DNA of 64,000 nt from Bacteroides reticulotermitis JCM 10512 (GTDB lineage: Bacteria > Bacteroidota > Bacteroidia > Bacteroidales > Bacteroidaceae), in assembly GCF_000517545.1 (NCBI RefSeq), contig NZ_BAIV01000013.1:62001-126000 (forward strand). The letters are read 5' to 3'. Below, piece after piece: positions 28,385 to 38,853 of the stretch. Within the stretch, counting starts at the first letter, position 1. Each line of letters begins with the position of its first letter. Below the pieces are notes generated by a model, which was not told the DNA's origin, made no database searches, and was given only the letters and a program-made list of their open reading frames with translations. Position numbers and translations under genes: made by a program.

Positions 28385-30115
28385 ATGAGAACATTAAAGT
28401 TGATTTTGTCCGGATGGAAGTCTTTGAGTTTATTGCTATTTGCTATCCTTTGTTTTAGTACAGAAGCAAGCGGAAGAGGTAAGGTTACAAAGAATGCTCC
28501 TGTTTTTACGCATTTCACTTATCAGGGAGAAGATGCCATCTATAAAAATAATACACTGAAGCCGGATGAGTTTTATAATCCCATCTTGCAAGGTTGCTAT
28601 CCTGATCCAAGTATTACCCGGAAGGGAAATGATTATTATTTAGTATGCTCGTCATTTGCAATGTTTCCCGGAGTACCGATCTTTCACTCCAATGATTTAG
28701 TCAACTGGAAACAAATCGGCCATGTACTGGACAGAACTTCACAACTAAAGGTGGAAGAGTGTGGTATCAGTGCGGGTGTATATGCTCCCGCAATAAGATA
28801 TAACCCGGGTAATGATACGTTTTACATGATTACCACACAGTTTTCCGGAGGGTTCGGAAATATAGTAGTAAAGACGAAAGAACCGGAGAAGGGGTGGAGC
28901 GATCCTATCAAACTTCAGTTTGATGGCATTGATCCCTCGCTATTCTTTGACGACAACGGTAAGGCGTATGTGGTTCATAATGATGCTCCCCCACAGGGTC
29001 AAGAACGTTACTCGGGACACCGTGTCATAAAAATATGGGATTATGACATAGAGAATGATAGGGTGGTTCCGGGGTCTGATAAGATCATCGTTAATGGTGG
29101 AGTCAATATCGAAGAGAAGCCAATCTGGATCGAAGCACCTCATATCTACAAGAAAGACGGGCGATATTACTTAATGTGTGCGGAAGGCGGAACCGGCGGT
29201 TGGCATAGTGAGGTGGTCTTTGTGAGTGATAATCCCAAAGGTCCCTATTTACCTGCAAGCAGCAATCCTATTCTGACTCAACGTTATTTTCCGGTAAATC
29301 GGGAGAATAAAGTGGACTGGGCAGGCCATGCTGATCTGGTAGAGGGACCCGACGGCAAATATTATGGTGTGTTTCTAGGCATACGTCCTAACGAAAAGAG
29401 CAGGGTGAATACGGGGCGTGAAACATTCATTCTTCCGGTAGATTGGAGCGGAACATTTCCTGTTTTTGAAAACGGGCTTGTTCCCATGAAACCTACACTG
29501 AAAATGCCTGCAGGAGTAGAAAATATGACGGGTGAAAATGGCTTTCTGCCTAATGGGAATTTTGTGTTTGATGATGATTTCTCAGCAAAAAAGCTAGACC
29601 TCAGATGGATCGGACTTAGAGGACCGCGTGAAGAATTTATTAATATCACCGGCAAAGGTTTACGGATAACTCCTTTCCCGATTAATATTAAAGAAGTTAA
29701 GCCGACATCTACTTTGTTTTATCGGCAGCAACATAGCCATTTCACAGCGTCGGTAACGATGGATTACAGAGCTAAGACAAGTAATGAATTGGCCGGTATC
29801 ACTTGTTATCAGAATGAAAGATATAATTATGTCTTCGGCATAACTAAAAAAGAGAAAAGCGACTACTTGATACTTGAAAGGACGGAAAAGGGGAAATCGA
29901 TCCTTGTGGGAGAGGTAAAGATAGAAGCGGAGAAACCGATAACACTACAAGTAGCGGCTAGTGGTGATGATTATCGATTTAACTATTCGACTGACGGGGA
30001 AAAATTCCAGAATCTGGGAGGTACAGTTTCCGGTGATATTCTGTCTACTAATATCGCAGGAGGATTTACCGGAGCAATGATCGGATTGTATGCTACGTTG
30101 GCCAATGATAAGTAG
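28385..30115 (+). CDS. GH43 glycosidase (xylosidase/arabinofuranosidase type)
   Basis: 576 residues with a cleavable signal peptide. The five-bladed propeller shows the three catalytic acids: Asp in GCYPDPSITR, Asp in GIDPSLFFDD and Glu in WIEAPHIYK. A C-terminal beta-sandwich of about 190 residues (FDDDFSAKKLDLRWIGLRG onward) is that of GH43 beta-xylosidases/arabinofuranosidases. It probably removes arabinose or xylose from xylo-oligosaccharides in the periplasm. It is first of a three-gene run with GH97 (25 bases later) and GH43-CBM6. Confidence 0.9.
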   Translation: MRTLKLILSGWKSLSLLLFAILCFSTEASGRGKVTKNAPVFTHFTYQGEDAIYKNNTLKPDEFYNPILQGCYPDPSITRKGNDYYLVCSSFAMFPGVPIFHSNDLVNWKQIGHVLDRTSQLKVEECGISAGVYAPAIRYNPGNDTFYMITTQFSGGFGNIVVKTKEPEKGWSDPIKLQFDGIDPSLFFDDNGKAYVVHNDAPPQGQERYSGHRVIKIWDYDIENDRVVPGSDKIIVNGGVNIEEKPIWIEAPHIYKKDGRYYLMCAEGGTGGWHSEVVFVSDNPKGPYLPASSNPILTQRYFPVNRENKVDWAGHADLVEGPDGKYYGVFLGIRPNEKSRVNTGRETFILPVDWSGTFPVFENGLVPMKPTLKMPAGVENMTGENGFLPNGNFVFDDDFSAKKLDLRWIGLRGPREEFINITGKGLRITPFPINIKEVKPTSTLFYRQQHSHFTASVTMDYRAKTSNELAGITCYQNERYNYVFGITKKEKSDYLILERTEKGKSILVGEVKIEAEKPITLQVAASGDDYRFNYSTDGEKFQNLGGTVSGDILSTNIAGGFTGAMIGLYATLANDK

Positions 30116-30140
30116 TAGAAATGTTTAATCTTAAAATAGT

Positions 30141-32084
30141 ATGATGAAATTCTTTTTTGCGCTAGCAATGCTATTGACAGCCGCCGTAGTAAATGCGGAT
30201 GAAAAACAGATAGCAAGCCCGGATGGAAAATTGGCGGTGATTGTATCGGACATCAACGGACAACCCTCTTATCGTATCAGTTATAACGGCGTTTCTTTTT
30301 TAGAATCATCACCTTTAGGGCTGGTTACGAATATCGGTGATTTTTCGCAGCAAATGTCACTAGGCAAAGATATACGGGTTAAGGAAATTAATGAAGTGTA
30401 TGAATTGCCTAGCATCAAACAGAGTAAGGTTCATTATGTAGCAACAGAGGCGACTATACCATTTATTCGAGAGGGAAAAGCAGTCTATGATGTCGTTTTT
30501 CGCATCAGTAACCGGGATGTTGTCTTTAAATATAAAATGTATCCGCAAGGTGAAACATTGAGTTGTATTATTCAAAAAGAAGCAACGGGTTTTGTGCTTC
30601 CCGATGGGACTACTACATTCCTCTGCCCGCAAAGTAAGCCTATGGGTGGATTTGCCCGTACTTCGCCCAGTTATGAAACATCCTATACGGTAGATGATGC
30701 CGTTGGCAAGAATGGATGGGGGGAAGGTTACACTTTTCCATGTTTGTTCCGTAATGGCGATAAAGGCTGGTTGCTCATTTCTGAAACAGGAGTAAATGGT
30801 GGCTATTGCGGTAGCCGCTTGTTGGGAGGCAATAAAGGATTGTATACAATCGGTTTTCCTCAGGAGGGTGAAGCAAATGGTAATGGTACGGTTGCACCGG
30901 GCCTCTCATTGCCGGGAGAGACGCCTTGGCGTACGATTGTTTTGGGAGAAACGCTTGCTCCCATAGTAGAATCAACAACTGCTTTTGATGCGGTGGAACC
31001 ACTATATACGGCATCACAGAAATATACATACGGTTCTGGTTCGTGGAGTTGGATTATCGGTATGGATGCAAGTACGAATTATGAAGAACAGATCCGCTAT
31101 ATTGATTTCTCGGCTGCGATGGGGTATCAGTCTGTCTTGGTAGATGCGCTTTGGGATAAACAGATTGGGCACGATAAGATACAAAAATTGGCAGAGTATG
31201 CTGCGGCAAAGGATGTACATCTGTATTTGTGGTATAACTCCAATGGTTATTGGAATGACGCTCCACAATCGCCGCGAGGTATTATGAATCATACAATCGC
31301 TAGGCGGAAAGAAATGAAATGGATGCAAAGCATTGGTATACGCGGAATAAAGGTGGACTTTTTCGGCGGAGATAAGCAAATGACTATGCAGCTTTATGAA
31401 GATATTCTGGCAGATGCGAATGATTACGGATTATTGGTAATCTTTCATGGCTGTACTTTACCCCGTGGATGGGAGCGGATGTATCCAAACTTTGCATCCA
31501 GCGAAGCGGTACTGGCCAGTGAAAATCTTCATTTTTCGCAAGGTAGTTGTGATAATGAAGCATTTAATGCTTGTCTGCACCCGTTTATTCGCAATACTGT
31601 GGGGAGTATGGATTTTGGCGGTAGCGCATTAAATAAATATTATAATGCGAACAATGCTCCGCGTGGAAGTCGTAGAGTAACATCGGACGTCTTCGCACTG
31701 GCTACAGCCGTATTGTTTCAGAGTCCGGTTCAACATTTCGCCTTAGCTCCTAACAATCTGACAGATGCTCCGTCATGGGCTATTGATTTTATGAAACAAG
31801 TTCCTACGACTTGGGACGAGGTACGTTTCATTGACGGTTATCCCGGTAAATACGTTATTCTGGCTCGTCGTCATGGAGACAAATGGTATGTAGCCGGTAT
31901 AAATGCACAAAAGGAGCCGCTGAAAGTCAAGGTTAACTTACCTATGTTTTCAAGTGGAGAGCAATTGCGGCTGTTTAGTGATGACCAGACATTGCAAGGT
32001 AACGTGAAACCGATCAAAATAGGAAAAAAACAAGAGTTGCAGTTGTCTATCCCTTGTAATGGTGGAATCTTAATTATAAAATAA
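30141..32084 (+). CDS. GH97 glycosidase, retaining (alpha-galactosidase type)
   Basis: 647 residues with signal peptide ending at VVNADE. The N-terminal beta-sandwich starts ASPDGKLAVIVSDINGQ. The catalytic barrel includes MDASTNYEEQIRYIDF and the motif GIKVDFFGG, whose Asp (about residue 406) stands where retaining GH97 enzymes carry their nucleophile. Inverting SusB-type members use glutamates instead. Retaining GH97 enzymes are alpha-galactosidases, and alpha-galactosyl caps occur on complex corn xylan. It is cotranscribed with the flanking GH43 genes. Confidence 0.88.
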   Translation: MMKFFFALAMLLTAAVVNADEKQIASPDGKLAVIVSDINGQPSYRISYNGVSFLESSPLGLVTNIGDFSQQMSLGKDIRVKEINEVYELPSIKQSKVHYVATEATIPFIREGKAVYDVVFRISNRDVVFKYKMYPQGETLSCIIQKEATGFVLPDGTTTFLCPQSKPMGGFARTSPSYETSYTVDDAVGKNGWGEGYTFPCLFRNGDKGWLLISETGVNGGYCGSRLLGGNKGLYTIGFPQEGEANGNGTVAPGLSLPGETPWRTIVLGETLAPIVESTTAFDAVEPLYTASQKYTYGSGSWSWIIGMDASTNYEEQIRYIDFSAAMGYQSVLVDALWDKQIGHDKIQKLAEYAAAKDVHLYLWYNSNGYWNDAPQSPRGIMNHTIARRKEMKWMQSIGIRGIKVDFFGGDKQMTMQLYEDILADANDYGLLVIFHGCTLPRGWERMYPNFASSEAVLASENLHFSQGSCDNEAFNACLHPFIRNTVGSMDFGGSALNKYYNANNAPRGSRRVTSDVFALATAVLFQSPVQHFALAPNNLTDAPSWAIDFMKQVPTTWDEVRFIDGYPGKYVILARRHGDKWYVAGINAQKEPLKVKVNLPMFSSGEQLRLFSDDQTLQGNVKPIKIGKKQELQLSIPCNGGILIIK

Positions 32085-32107
32085 TTATTTACTATAATAA
32101 ATTGAAC

Positions 32108-33435
32108 ATGAGAAACTTGAAATTACTAAGCCTGTCATTCCTGTTAGCGTTGGCTGCTACTCCGGGAATTGCACAAAACCCGATTATCCAAACAAAATAT
32201 ACAGCCGATCCGGCTCCGATGGTATACAACGATACTATATTCCTTTATACGACTCATGATGAAGATGACGCCGAAGGATTCAAAATGTTAGACTGGTTAC
32301 TTTATTCTTCTACAGATATGGTGAACTGGACTGATCATGGAGCGGTTGCTTCTCTGAAAAGCTTTGATTGGGTGGCGCGTGATAATGGTGCATGGGCAGA
32401 ACAGGTTATCGAACGCAATGGCAAATTCTATATGTATTGCCCGATTCACGGCAATGGTATTGGTGTTTTAGTATCCGATACTCCTTACGGACCTTTTAAG
32501 GATCCTTTGAACAAACCCTTGGTTTGGCAAAAGGAGCATTGGTACGACATAGACCCTACTGTATTTATTGATGATGACGGACAGGCCTATATGTATTGGG
32601 GTAATCCGAATGTTTATTATGTGAAACTGAATGAGGATATGATTTCCTATTCGGGGGAAATCGTACAATTGGAGAATAAACCGGAGCATTATCAGGAAGG
32701 TCCTTGGGTATATAAGCGGAACCAGCATTATTACATGGCTTTTGCCTCGACTTGTTGTCCGGAGGGTATTGGTTATGCCATGAGTGATAAACCTACCGGA
32801 CCGTGGACTACCAAAGGATACATCATGCGTCCTACAGAGAAGACTAGAGGGAATCATCCGGGTATTATTGATTATAAAGGGAGCTCTTATGTGTTTGGTT
32901 TGAATTATGATTTACTGCGTCTGGAGACTCCCGACCATAAAGAACGTCGTTCGACTTCTGTTGCAAAAATGCATTATAATTCCGATGGAACTATTCAGGA
33001 AGTACCTTATTGGAAGGAAACGAAATTGGGACAACTTGAAAACTTTAATCCTTACCGTAGGTAGAAGCTGAAACAATGGCTTGGGGATATGGCCTTAAAA
33101 CCGAGAAGTTTGCCAATGGCGGTTTGTTTGTGACTGACATTGATAACAATGAGTCTCTGTGTGTACGTGGTGTCGACTTCGGCGTGAAGGGAGCAAAGAA
33201 ATTCAGCGTGAGTGCAGCTTGTGTTGAAAAAGAAGGTACGATTGAAGTTCGCCTGGACAGCGTTGATGGTCCGCTAATAGGTAGCGTGGCTATAAAACCG
33301 ACAGGCGGAATGGATATATATAAGCTTATGTCATGCTCAATAAAGAACGCAAAAGGAATACATGACCTGTATTTTTGCTTTAAAGGCGAGAAAGGAAACA
33401 ACCTGTTTGATTTGGATTATTGGGAGTTTAAATAG
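32108..33435 (+). CDS. GH43-CBM6 arabinofuranosidase-type enzyme (one frame break)
   Basis: About 442 residues. The signal peptide ends ATPGIAQ. The GH43 domain shows Asp in YTADPAPMVY, Asp in DIDPTVFIDDDGQ and Glu in YQEGPWVYK. After NFNPYRR the frame is lost by one base at about 33062 and resumes as EAETMAWGYG..., a CBM6 that ends DLDYWEFK. The intact paralogue at 52482 reads NPYQRLEAETIAF at the same point, which proves the join. The arrangement matches arabinoxylan arabinofuranohydrolases. I start at the ATG at 32108; a TTG two codons upstream is less likely. Confidence 0.88.
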
Positions 33436-33821
33436 TCTTTATCATGGCATTGAATAATGCTGATTGTTTATGTCTAAATTTTGGGATGCTACAAGGGTAA
33501 AGATGGATGTTACGCTGAAAAGGAGACGTGTTATTATACCAAAGAAGCGCGTAACATAACTATGGGCGTCTTGCTGTAGTATAGTTTACCTTTGTGGCAA
33601 CCAAGAAGTTTATGCTGCCAGTTATCTCCCCACTACTAGGTGGGAGAGCCTATGGGAGGTGCAACCAGCCTGTATACTACTTGTGATTTGTGAACAGTGG
33701 CTTTTTATAATAATCTAATACTATTGTCTATGAAGTGTGTGTATAACGATAGCTGAAGCTATTATCTAATGAATGATGATTGGAAAATAACGTAGTTAAT
33801 TAACATCTTAATCTAATAGTA
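33436..33821. other. SusC promoter and leader region
   Basis: Contains the phased-half-site promoter (33488-33594) and about 220 bases of likely untranslated leader. A hairpin lies at 33625-33647 (TCTCCCCAC / GTGGGAGA with a small bulge). I see no gene. Confidence 0.55.
33488..33594 (+). promoter_or_regulatory. SusC operon promoter with four phased half-sites
   Basis: GCTAC at 33488, GTTAC at 33509, GTTAT at 33530 and GTAAC at 33551 are each 21 bp apart. The -7 element TACCTTTG (33587-33594) starts 32 bp after the last site ends. The first three sites read as the reverse-complement form, so GTnAC describes the set best. Confidence 0.65.
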
Positions 33822-36800
33822 ATGAAAAATGTAAGGAAGAAAATTCAAAAAATCCCTTGCCTATTCCTGCTTATGCTCTTCAGTTTCATGACGGCATCGG
33901 CTCAGAAAGGTATAACGGTAAGAGGGACTGTGCTTGATAGTAACGGTGAGACAATCATTGGTGCTTCAGTTATATTAAAAGGTAATAATTCAATAGGTAC
34001 AATTTCTGATCTGGATGGACATTTTGTGTTGAATGTGCCCAATGAAAAATCGACTCTTATTGTTTCGTATGTAGGAATGAAACCGCAGGAAGTAAAAGTG
34101 GTTTCTACGGGTCAGGTGAAAGTGACGTTGGAAGACGATACGCGGCAATTGGATGAGGTCGTGATCGTTGGTTACGGACAACAGAAAAAAGCATCCGTGG
34201 TAGGTGCAATTACACAAACAGATAGTAAGACATTGGAGCGTGCTGGTGGGGTAAGCAGCTTGGGTGCGGCGCTGACCGGTGCTTTGCCGGGTTTAATCAC
34301 TACCAGCTCTACCGGTATGCCGGGTGCCGAAGATCCTCAAATCATCATTCGTACGCAGAGTTCCTGGAACAGTAGCGCGCCTTTGATATTAGTGGATGGT
34401 ATTGAACGTGAAATGAGTTCGGTAGACATTTCTTCTGTAGAAAATATCTCTGTTTTGAAAGATGCCTCTGCTACGGCTGTGTACGGTGTGAAAGGAGCCA
34501 ACGGGGTAATCCTTATTACTACCAAGCGCGGTAAAGAGGGAAAGGCTAGTGTGCGGATAAAGGCTAATGTTACGGCAAAGGTCGTATCGAAGCTTCCCGA
34601 AAAGTACGACGCATATGACACATTTTACCTGATGAACAACTCCATTGAGCGTGAGGCTAGCCTCAATCCGGCCGGATGGGCTAACTATACACCTGCAGCT
34701 ATCATCGATAAATATCGCAATCCGGCGAATGCGGAAGAGTGGGATCGCTATCCCAATGTAGATTGGGAAAAGGAGCTTTTCAAGAAAGCTGCCATGTCTT
34801 ACAATACGAGTGTGAACGTATCGGGCGGTACCAAAGTTGTGAGCTACTTTGCGGCTGTGGATTTCGTAAACGAAGGTGACTTGTTTAAGAACTTTGAAAA
34901 TGGGCGTGGCTATAACTCCGGTTTCGGCTATAACCGCATCAACGTTCGCAGCAACTTGGACTTCCAGTTAACCAAGACCACTCAATTTTCTACAAACTTG
35001 TTCGGGTCGAACGCACAACGCCAGTTACCATGGGATATGGGTGACGGTGATACAGGCTACTGGAATTCTGCCTACAAATCGGCTCCCGATGCCATGCGCC
35101 CCGTGTATTCCAACGGTATGTGGGGGTGGTACGCCCCGCGTGACGCAGATGTGCCTAACTCGATTTATTCCTTGGCCGTGGGTGGCAAGGAAAAACGCAC
35201 GACTACCAAGATGACTACCGACTTCATCCTGACTCAGGATTTGGCGATGCTGACCAAAGGATTGAAATTCAAGACGAATTTTTCCATGGACTACACTTTT
35301 GTAGAAAACAAACGCGGGCTCAGTGACCAGTATAATCCTGCACAACGCCTCTGGGTGAATCCTGATACAGGCGAGTATCGCTACCAATACGATCCGGATT
35401 CAGGTACCGGACTTGACAAGGTCGTCAATCCGATCTATTGGATACAACAATCAGGTAGTGCGAATCTAGGTGCTACGTATCGTAAACTCTACTACTCGCT
35501 TCAGTTGGACTATGCCCGTACGTTCGATAAACACGAGGTGACCGCTCTCGGTCTTTTCAGCCGGTTGAAAGAGGCACGAGGAAATGGATTCCCCGTTTAT
35601 CGGGAAGACTGGGTGTTCCGTATGACTTATAACTATGCCATGCGCTATTTCTTCGAAGCCAATGGTGCGTATAACGGTTCCGAGAAGTTCGGCCCCGATT
35701 ATCGTTTTGCTTTCTTTCCTTCTCTCTCGTTAGGTTGGATGATCAGTGAAGAGAAGTTTATGAAAAAAATGAAGTTTATAGATATGTTGAAAGTGCGTGG
35801 TTCATGGGGACGCATCGGTGATGATAATGTCGGCGGCCGCTTCTTATACAAAGACCAACTGAGCAATGGTGGTAACACTGTTATGGGTAGCATTAATCCG
35901 GACGATTCTCCTTATACCTTCTGGAAAATCTCTTCATTGGGCAATCCTAACGTTTCTTGGGAAACTGTAGAAAAACGCAATATCGGTTTGGATTACGCTT
36001 TCTTCGACGGCCTTATCGCAGGTTCGGTAGATGTGTTCAACGATACCCGTTCAGACATCTTGGTTAGTGGTGGTAGCCGTTCCATCCCATCTTATTTTGG
36101 TGCAACGGCTCCACAGGCTAACTTGGGTAAGGTAAACAGCCATGGTTACGAATTGGAGTTGCGTTTGAACTATGTGTTTAATAACGGTATGCGTGCCTGG
36201 TTAAATACGAGTACGACTCATGCTGTCAATAAAATCAAGTTCAGAGACGACGCTCCCTTGCTACCTACTTATCAGAAAGGAGCAGGGAATAGTATTAATC
36301 AAGTTTATTCTTACATCGATCATGGAAACTTGGTCACCTGGGATGATGTGATAGGTAGTAGTAGCTGGACAACCGGAAATGATATGAAATTGCCTGGTGA
36401 CTACAATATTATTGATTTTAACGGTGACGGTGTAGTCGATAATGATGACCGTGCCCCCTATCAGTATGCCACCACACCACAGAATACTTATAATGCCTCT
36501 CTGGGTTTTGAATGGAAAGGATTCAGTTGTTTCGCACAATTCTATGGTGTAACCAACGTAACTCGTGAGGTCAGTTTCCCGACATTCCGTTCCACAGCTC
36601 ACGTTGCTTATGCAGAGGGTAACTATTGGACTCCGGGCGGTACCGCTACGCTGCCTACTCCACGTTGGGGAACCGCTGTAGACGCAGCTGCTACCGGCAC
36701 GCGTTATTGGTATGATGGCGCTTACCTTCGTCTGAAAAATGTTGAAGTGGCCTACACATTCAAGAATAACTGGCTGAAGAAAAGGGGGGTCAATTCCTTG

Positions 36801-36941
36801 CGCCTCTATCTGAATGGTGACAACCTCTATATGTGGACCAAAATGCCGGACGACCGTGAAGCTAACTACGGCACGGGCTCTTCGGACGGTGCCTATCCTA
36901 CGGTACGCCGTTTCAACCTTGGTATCGACATAACCTTATAA
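33822..36941 (+). CDS. SusC-type TonB-dependent transporter 1
   Basis: 1039 residues, complete. The signal peptide (ends TASAQ) is followed by a carboxypeptidase-regulatory-like domain (GTVLDSNGETIIGASVILKG), the TonB-box region DEVVIVGYGQQKKASV, and the plug (PLILVDGIEREMSSVD, ENISVLKDASATAVYG). The 22-stranded barrel ends RRFNLGIDITL. It imports xylo-oligosaccharides across the outer membrane with the SusD-type lipoprotein encoded 10 bases downstream. It is the first gene of the long operon driven by the phased promoter. Confidence 0.95.
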   Translation: MKNVRKKIQKIPCLFLLMLFSFMTASAQKGITVRGTVLDSNGETIIGASVILKGNNSIGTISDLDGHFVLNVPNEKSTLIVSYVGMKPQEVKVVSTGQVKVTLEDDTRQLDEVVIVGYGQQKKASVVGAITQTDSKTLERAGGVSSLGAALTGALPGLITTSSTGMPGAEDPQIIIRTQSSWNSSAPLILVDGIEREMSSVDISSVENISVLKDASATAVYGVKGANGVILITTKRGKEGKASVRIKANVTAKVVSKLPEKYDAYDTFYLMNNSIEREASLNPAGWANYTPAAIIDKYRNPANAEEWDRYPNVDWEKELFKKAAMSYNTSVNVSGGTKVVSYFAAVDFVNEGDLFKNFENGRGYNSGFGYNRINVRSNLDFQLTKTTQFSTNLFGSNAQRQLPWDMGDGDTGYWNSAYKSAPDAMRPVYSNGMWGWYAPRDADVPNSIYSLAVGGKEKRTTTKMTTDFILTQDLAMLTKGLKFKTNFSMDYTFVENKRGLSDQYNPAQRLWVNPDTGEYRYQYDPDSGTGLDKVVNPIYWIQQSGSANLGATYRKLYYSLQLDYARTFDKHEVTALGLFSRLKEARGNGFPVYREDWVFRMTYNYAMRYFFEANGAYNGSEKFGPDYRFAFFPSLSLGWMISEEKFMKKMKFIDMLKVRGSWGRIGDDNVGGRFLYKDQLSNGGNTVMGSINPDDSPYTFWKISSLGNPNVSWETVEKRNIGLDYAFFDGLIAGSVDVFNDTRSDILVSGGSRSIPSYFGATAPQANLGKVNSHGYELELRLNYVFNNGMRAWLNTSTTHAVNKIKFRDDAPLLPTYQKGAGNSINQVYSYIDHGNLVTWDDVIGSSSWTTGNDMKLPGDYNIIDFNGDGVVDNDDRAPYQYATTPQNTYNASLGFEWKGFSCFAQFYGVTNVTREVSFPTFRSTAHVAYAEGNYWTPGGTATLPTPRWGTAVDAAATGTRYWYDGAYLRLKNVEVAYTFKNNWLKKRGVNSLRLYLNGDNLYMWTKMPDDREANYGTGSSDGAYPTVRRFNLGIDITL

Positions 36942-36951
36942 TAACGCAGAG

Positions 36952-38833
36952 ATGATTATGAATAAATATATCAACAAACTATTTATGATGTCAGCCCTTG
37001 CAGTGGCAGGCATGATGGGGATGACCTCGTGCACCGACTATCTGGATAAAGCTCCGGAAAGTGATTACCAAGCGAATGACCCCTACAAAAACTTCAAGAA
37101 CTTTCAGGGATTCACCGAGGAACTCTATAATTGTATTCCGGCAATTTCGAACAACAAAGATGCCGGACATACTTGCTTCAATTATGGTGAAGATGAATAC
37201 TGGGAACCGCAGGAAATGCGTTTGCAGGCTCGTAACGTAGACAATGGAGACTTCTGGGGGTGGTCAACAGCTTACTATGCTATCCGAATAATCAAGGAGC
37301 GGCAGGTTCAACAAACCGAACTGACAAAGGTCATTTATGGGCCAACTCTTGGTATGCTATCCGTAAAGCCAATATCGGTATCGCAAATCTCAGCAGTCTG
37401 GTAGATGCCACCGAAGAAGAACGTAATCTCATCGAAGGACAACTTTACTTTTTTCGTGCCTGGTATCACTTCATGCTGATGGAATGGTGGGGGGGAATGC
37501 CATACATCGATCAAGTACTCGCTTCGGATGTGACTCCCACGCTGCCTCGCCTCACTTGGCAGGAATGTGCGGAAAAATGTGTAGCAGACTTTGAACATGC
37601 AGCAGCCTTTCTACCTGTCGACTGGGATGCGACGACTGCTGGAAAAGTAACGCTGGGTAAGAACAATATGCGTATTAACCGGATTATGGCTTTAGCCTAC
37701 AAAGGTAAGACCTTGCTTTGGCTGGTAGCCCGTTGATGAACTGGGCTTCCGGGGGTGCGAAGGAATATAATACAGAGCTGTGTAAACGGGGAGCTGATGC
37801 TCTCGGGCAAGCGCTGGCTCTCACTGAGTCAACCAACCGTTACGAACTGGCCAACTTCTCCGAATATAACGATCTCTTCTTGTTGCACAACTCAAGCGGT
37901 AAACTGCCCGGAGTGAAAGAGTCTATCTTTATGGAGAATATTAAGGACTATGCTGGGCGCTGGCGCTGGAACATGATTAACGATTTCCGTCCGCAATCCA
38001 TCGAGTCATCTGGTATCAAGGTATTTCCTACTGCCAATTATGTGAACTACTACGGTATGCAAAATGGTTATCCAATTAATGATATGACAAAGGCTGATAC
38101 CGAGTCGGGTTATGACCCCACACATCCTTGGAAGAACCGTGATCCGCGTCTCTACAAAACCATCATGTTCGATGGCATGAAGTGGAAAAGTACCGGTGGT
38201 GCAGGCGGAACGGTAGAACTGTTTACCAAAGGACGGGAGAGTGGAGAAGTAAACCCAAAGAAAGGCTGCTTCACAGGCTATATGAACAGCAAATTCTGCC
38301 CGCAGTTGATGAATACAACTGACGGTTATAAGGAGAATAATATCATGATTCTTAGTCTTATGCGTTTGGCTGATGTCTATCTGATGTATGCCGAAGCTAC
38401 GGCAGTGGGCTACAATGGTCCGAAGAATAAGGCCACTACTTATTCACTTACAGCCGAGGAAGCATTGAACAAGATTCGCAAACGCGCTGGTGTAGAACCC
38501 GTACTTGACAGATTCTTAGGTAACACTGCTGACTTCCTAAGTGAATTACGCCGTGAACGTGCCGTTGAACTATCCTTTGAAAGCTTCCGCTTTATGGACC
38601 TTCGGCGTTGGATGCTTCTGACCAAAGATCCTTATACGCTGAAGACCAAGATCGAGTTTGATCGCGCTAATCCAAGTGACTACAATTATGATGTACCGGA
38701 AGCAAACGCTATCAAAAATCTACGCGAAGTAGTATTGTTCGAGCGTAAATATACTGACAGACACTATTGGTATCCACTTCCTAAAAAGGATGTTAGCATG
38801 TATGAAGGATTCTACCAGAATCCCGGATGGTAA
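36952..38833 (+). CDS. SusD-type glycan-binding lipoprotein 1 (two frame breaks)
   Basis: About 627 residues. The lipobox is MTSCTDYLDK. The SusD TPR helices (LIEGQLYFFRAWYHFMLME) and the C-terminal RagB/SusD signature (LRRERAVELSFESFRFMDLR and DRHYWYPLPKKDV) are in order over three fragments. Breaks lie near 37260-37285, by a GGGGG run, and near 37725, where CTTTGG fits a lost T. Both are net -1. It caps SusC 1 and binds oligosaccharides at the cell surface. Confidence 0.9.
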
Positions 38834-38853
38834 TCTTGACGTATTAACTAATA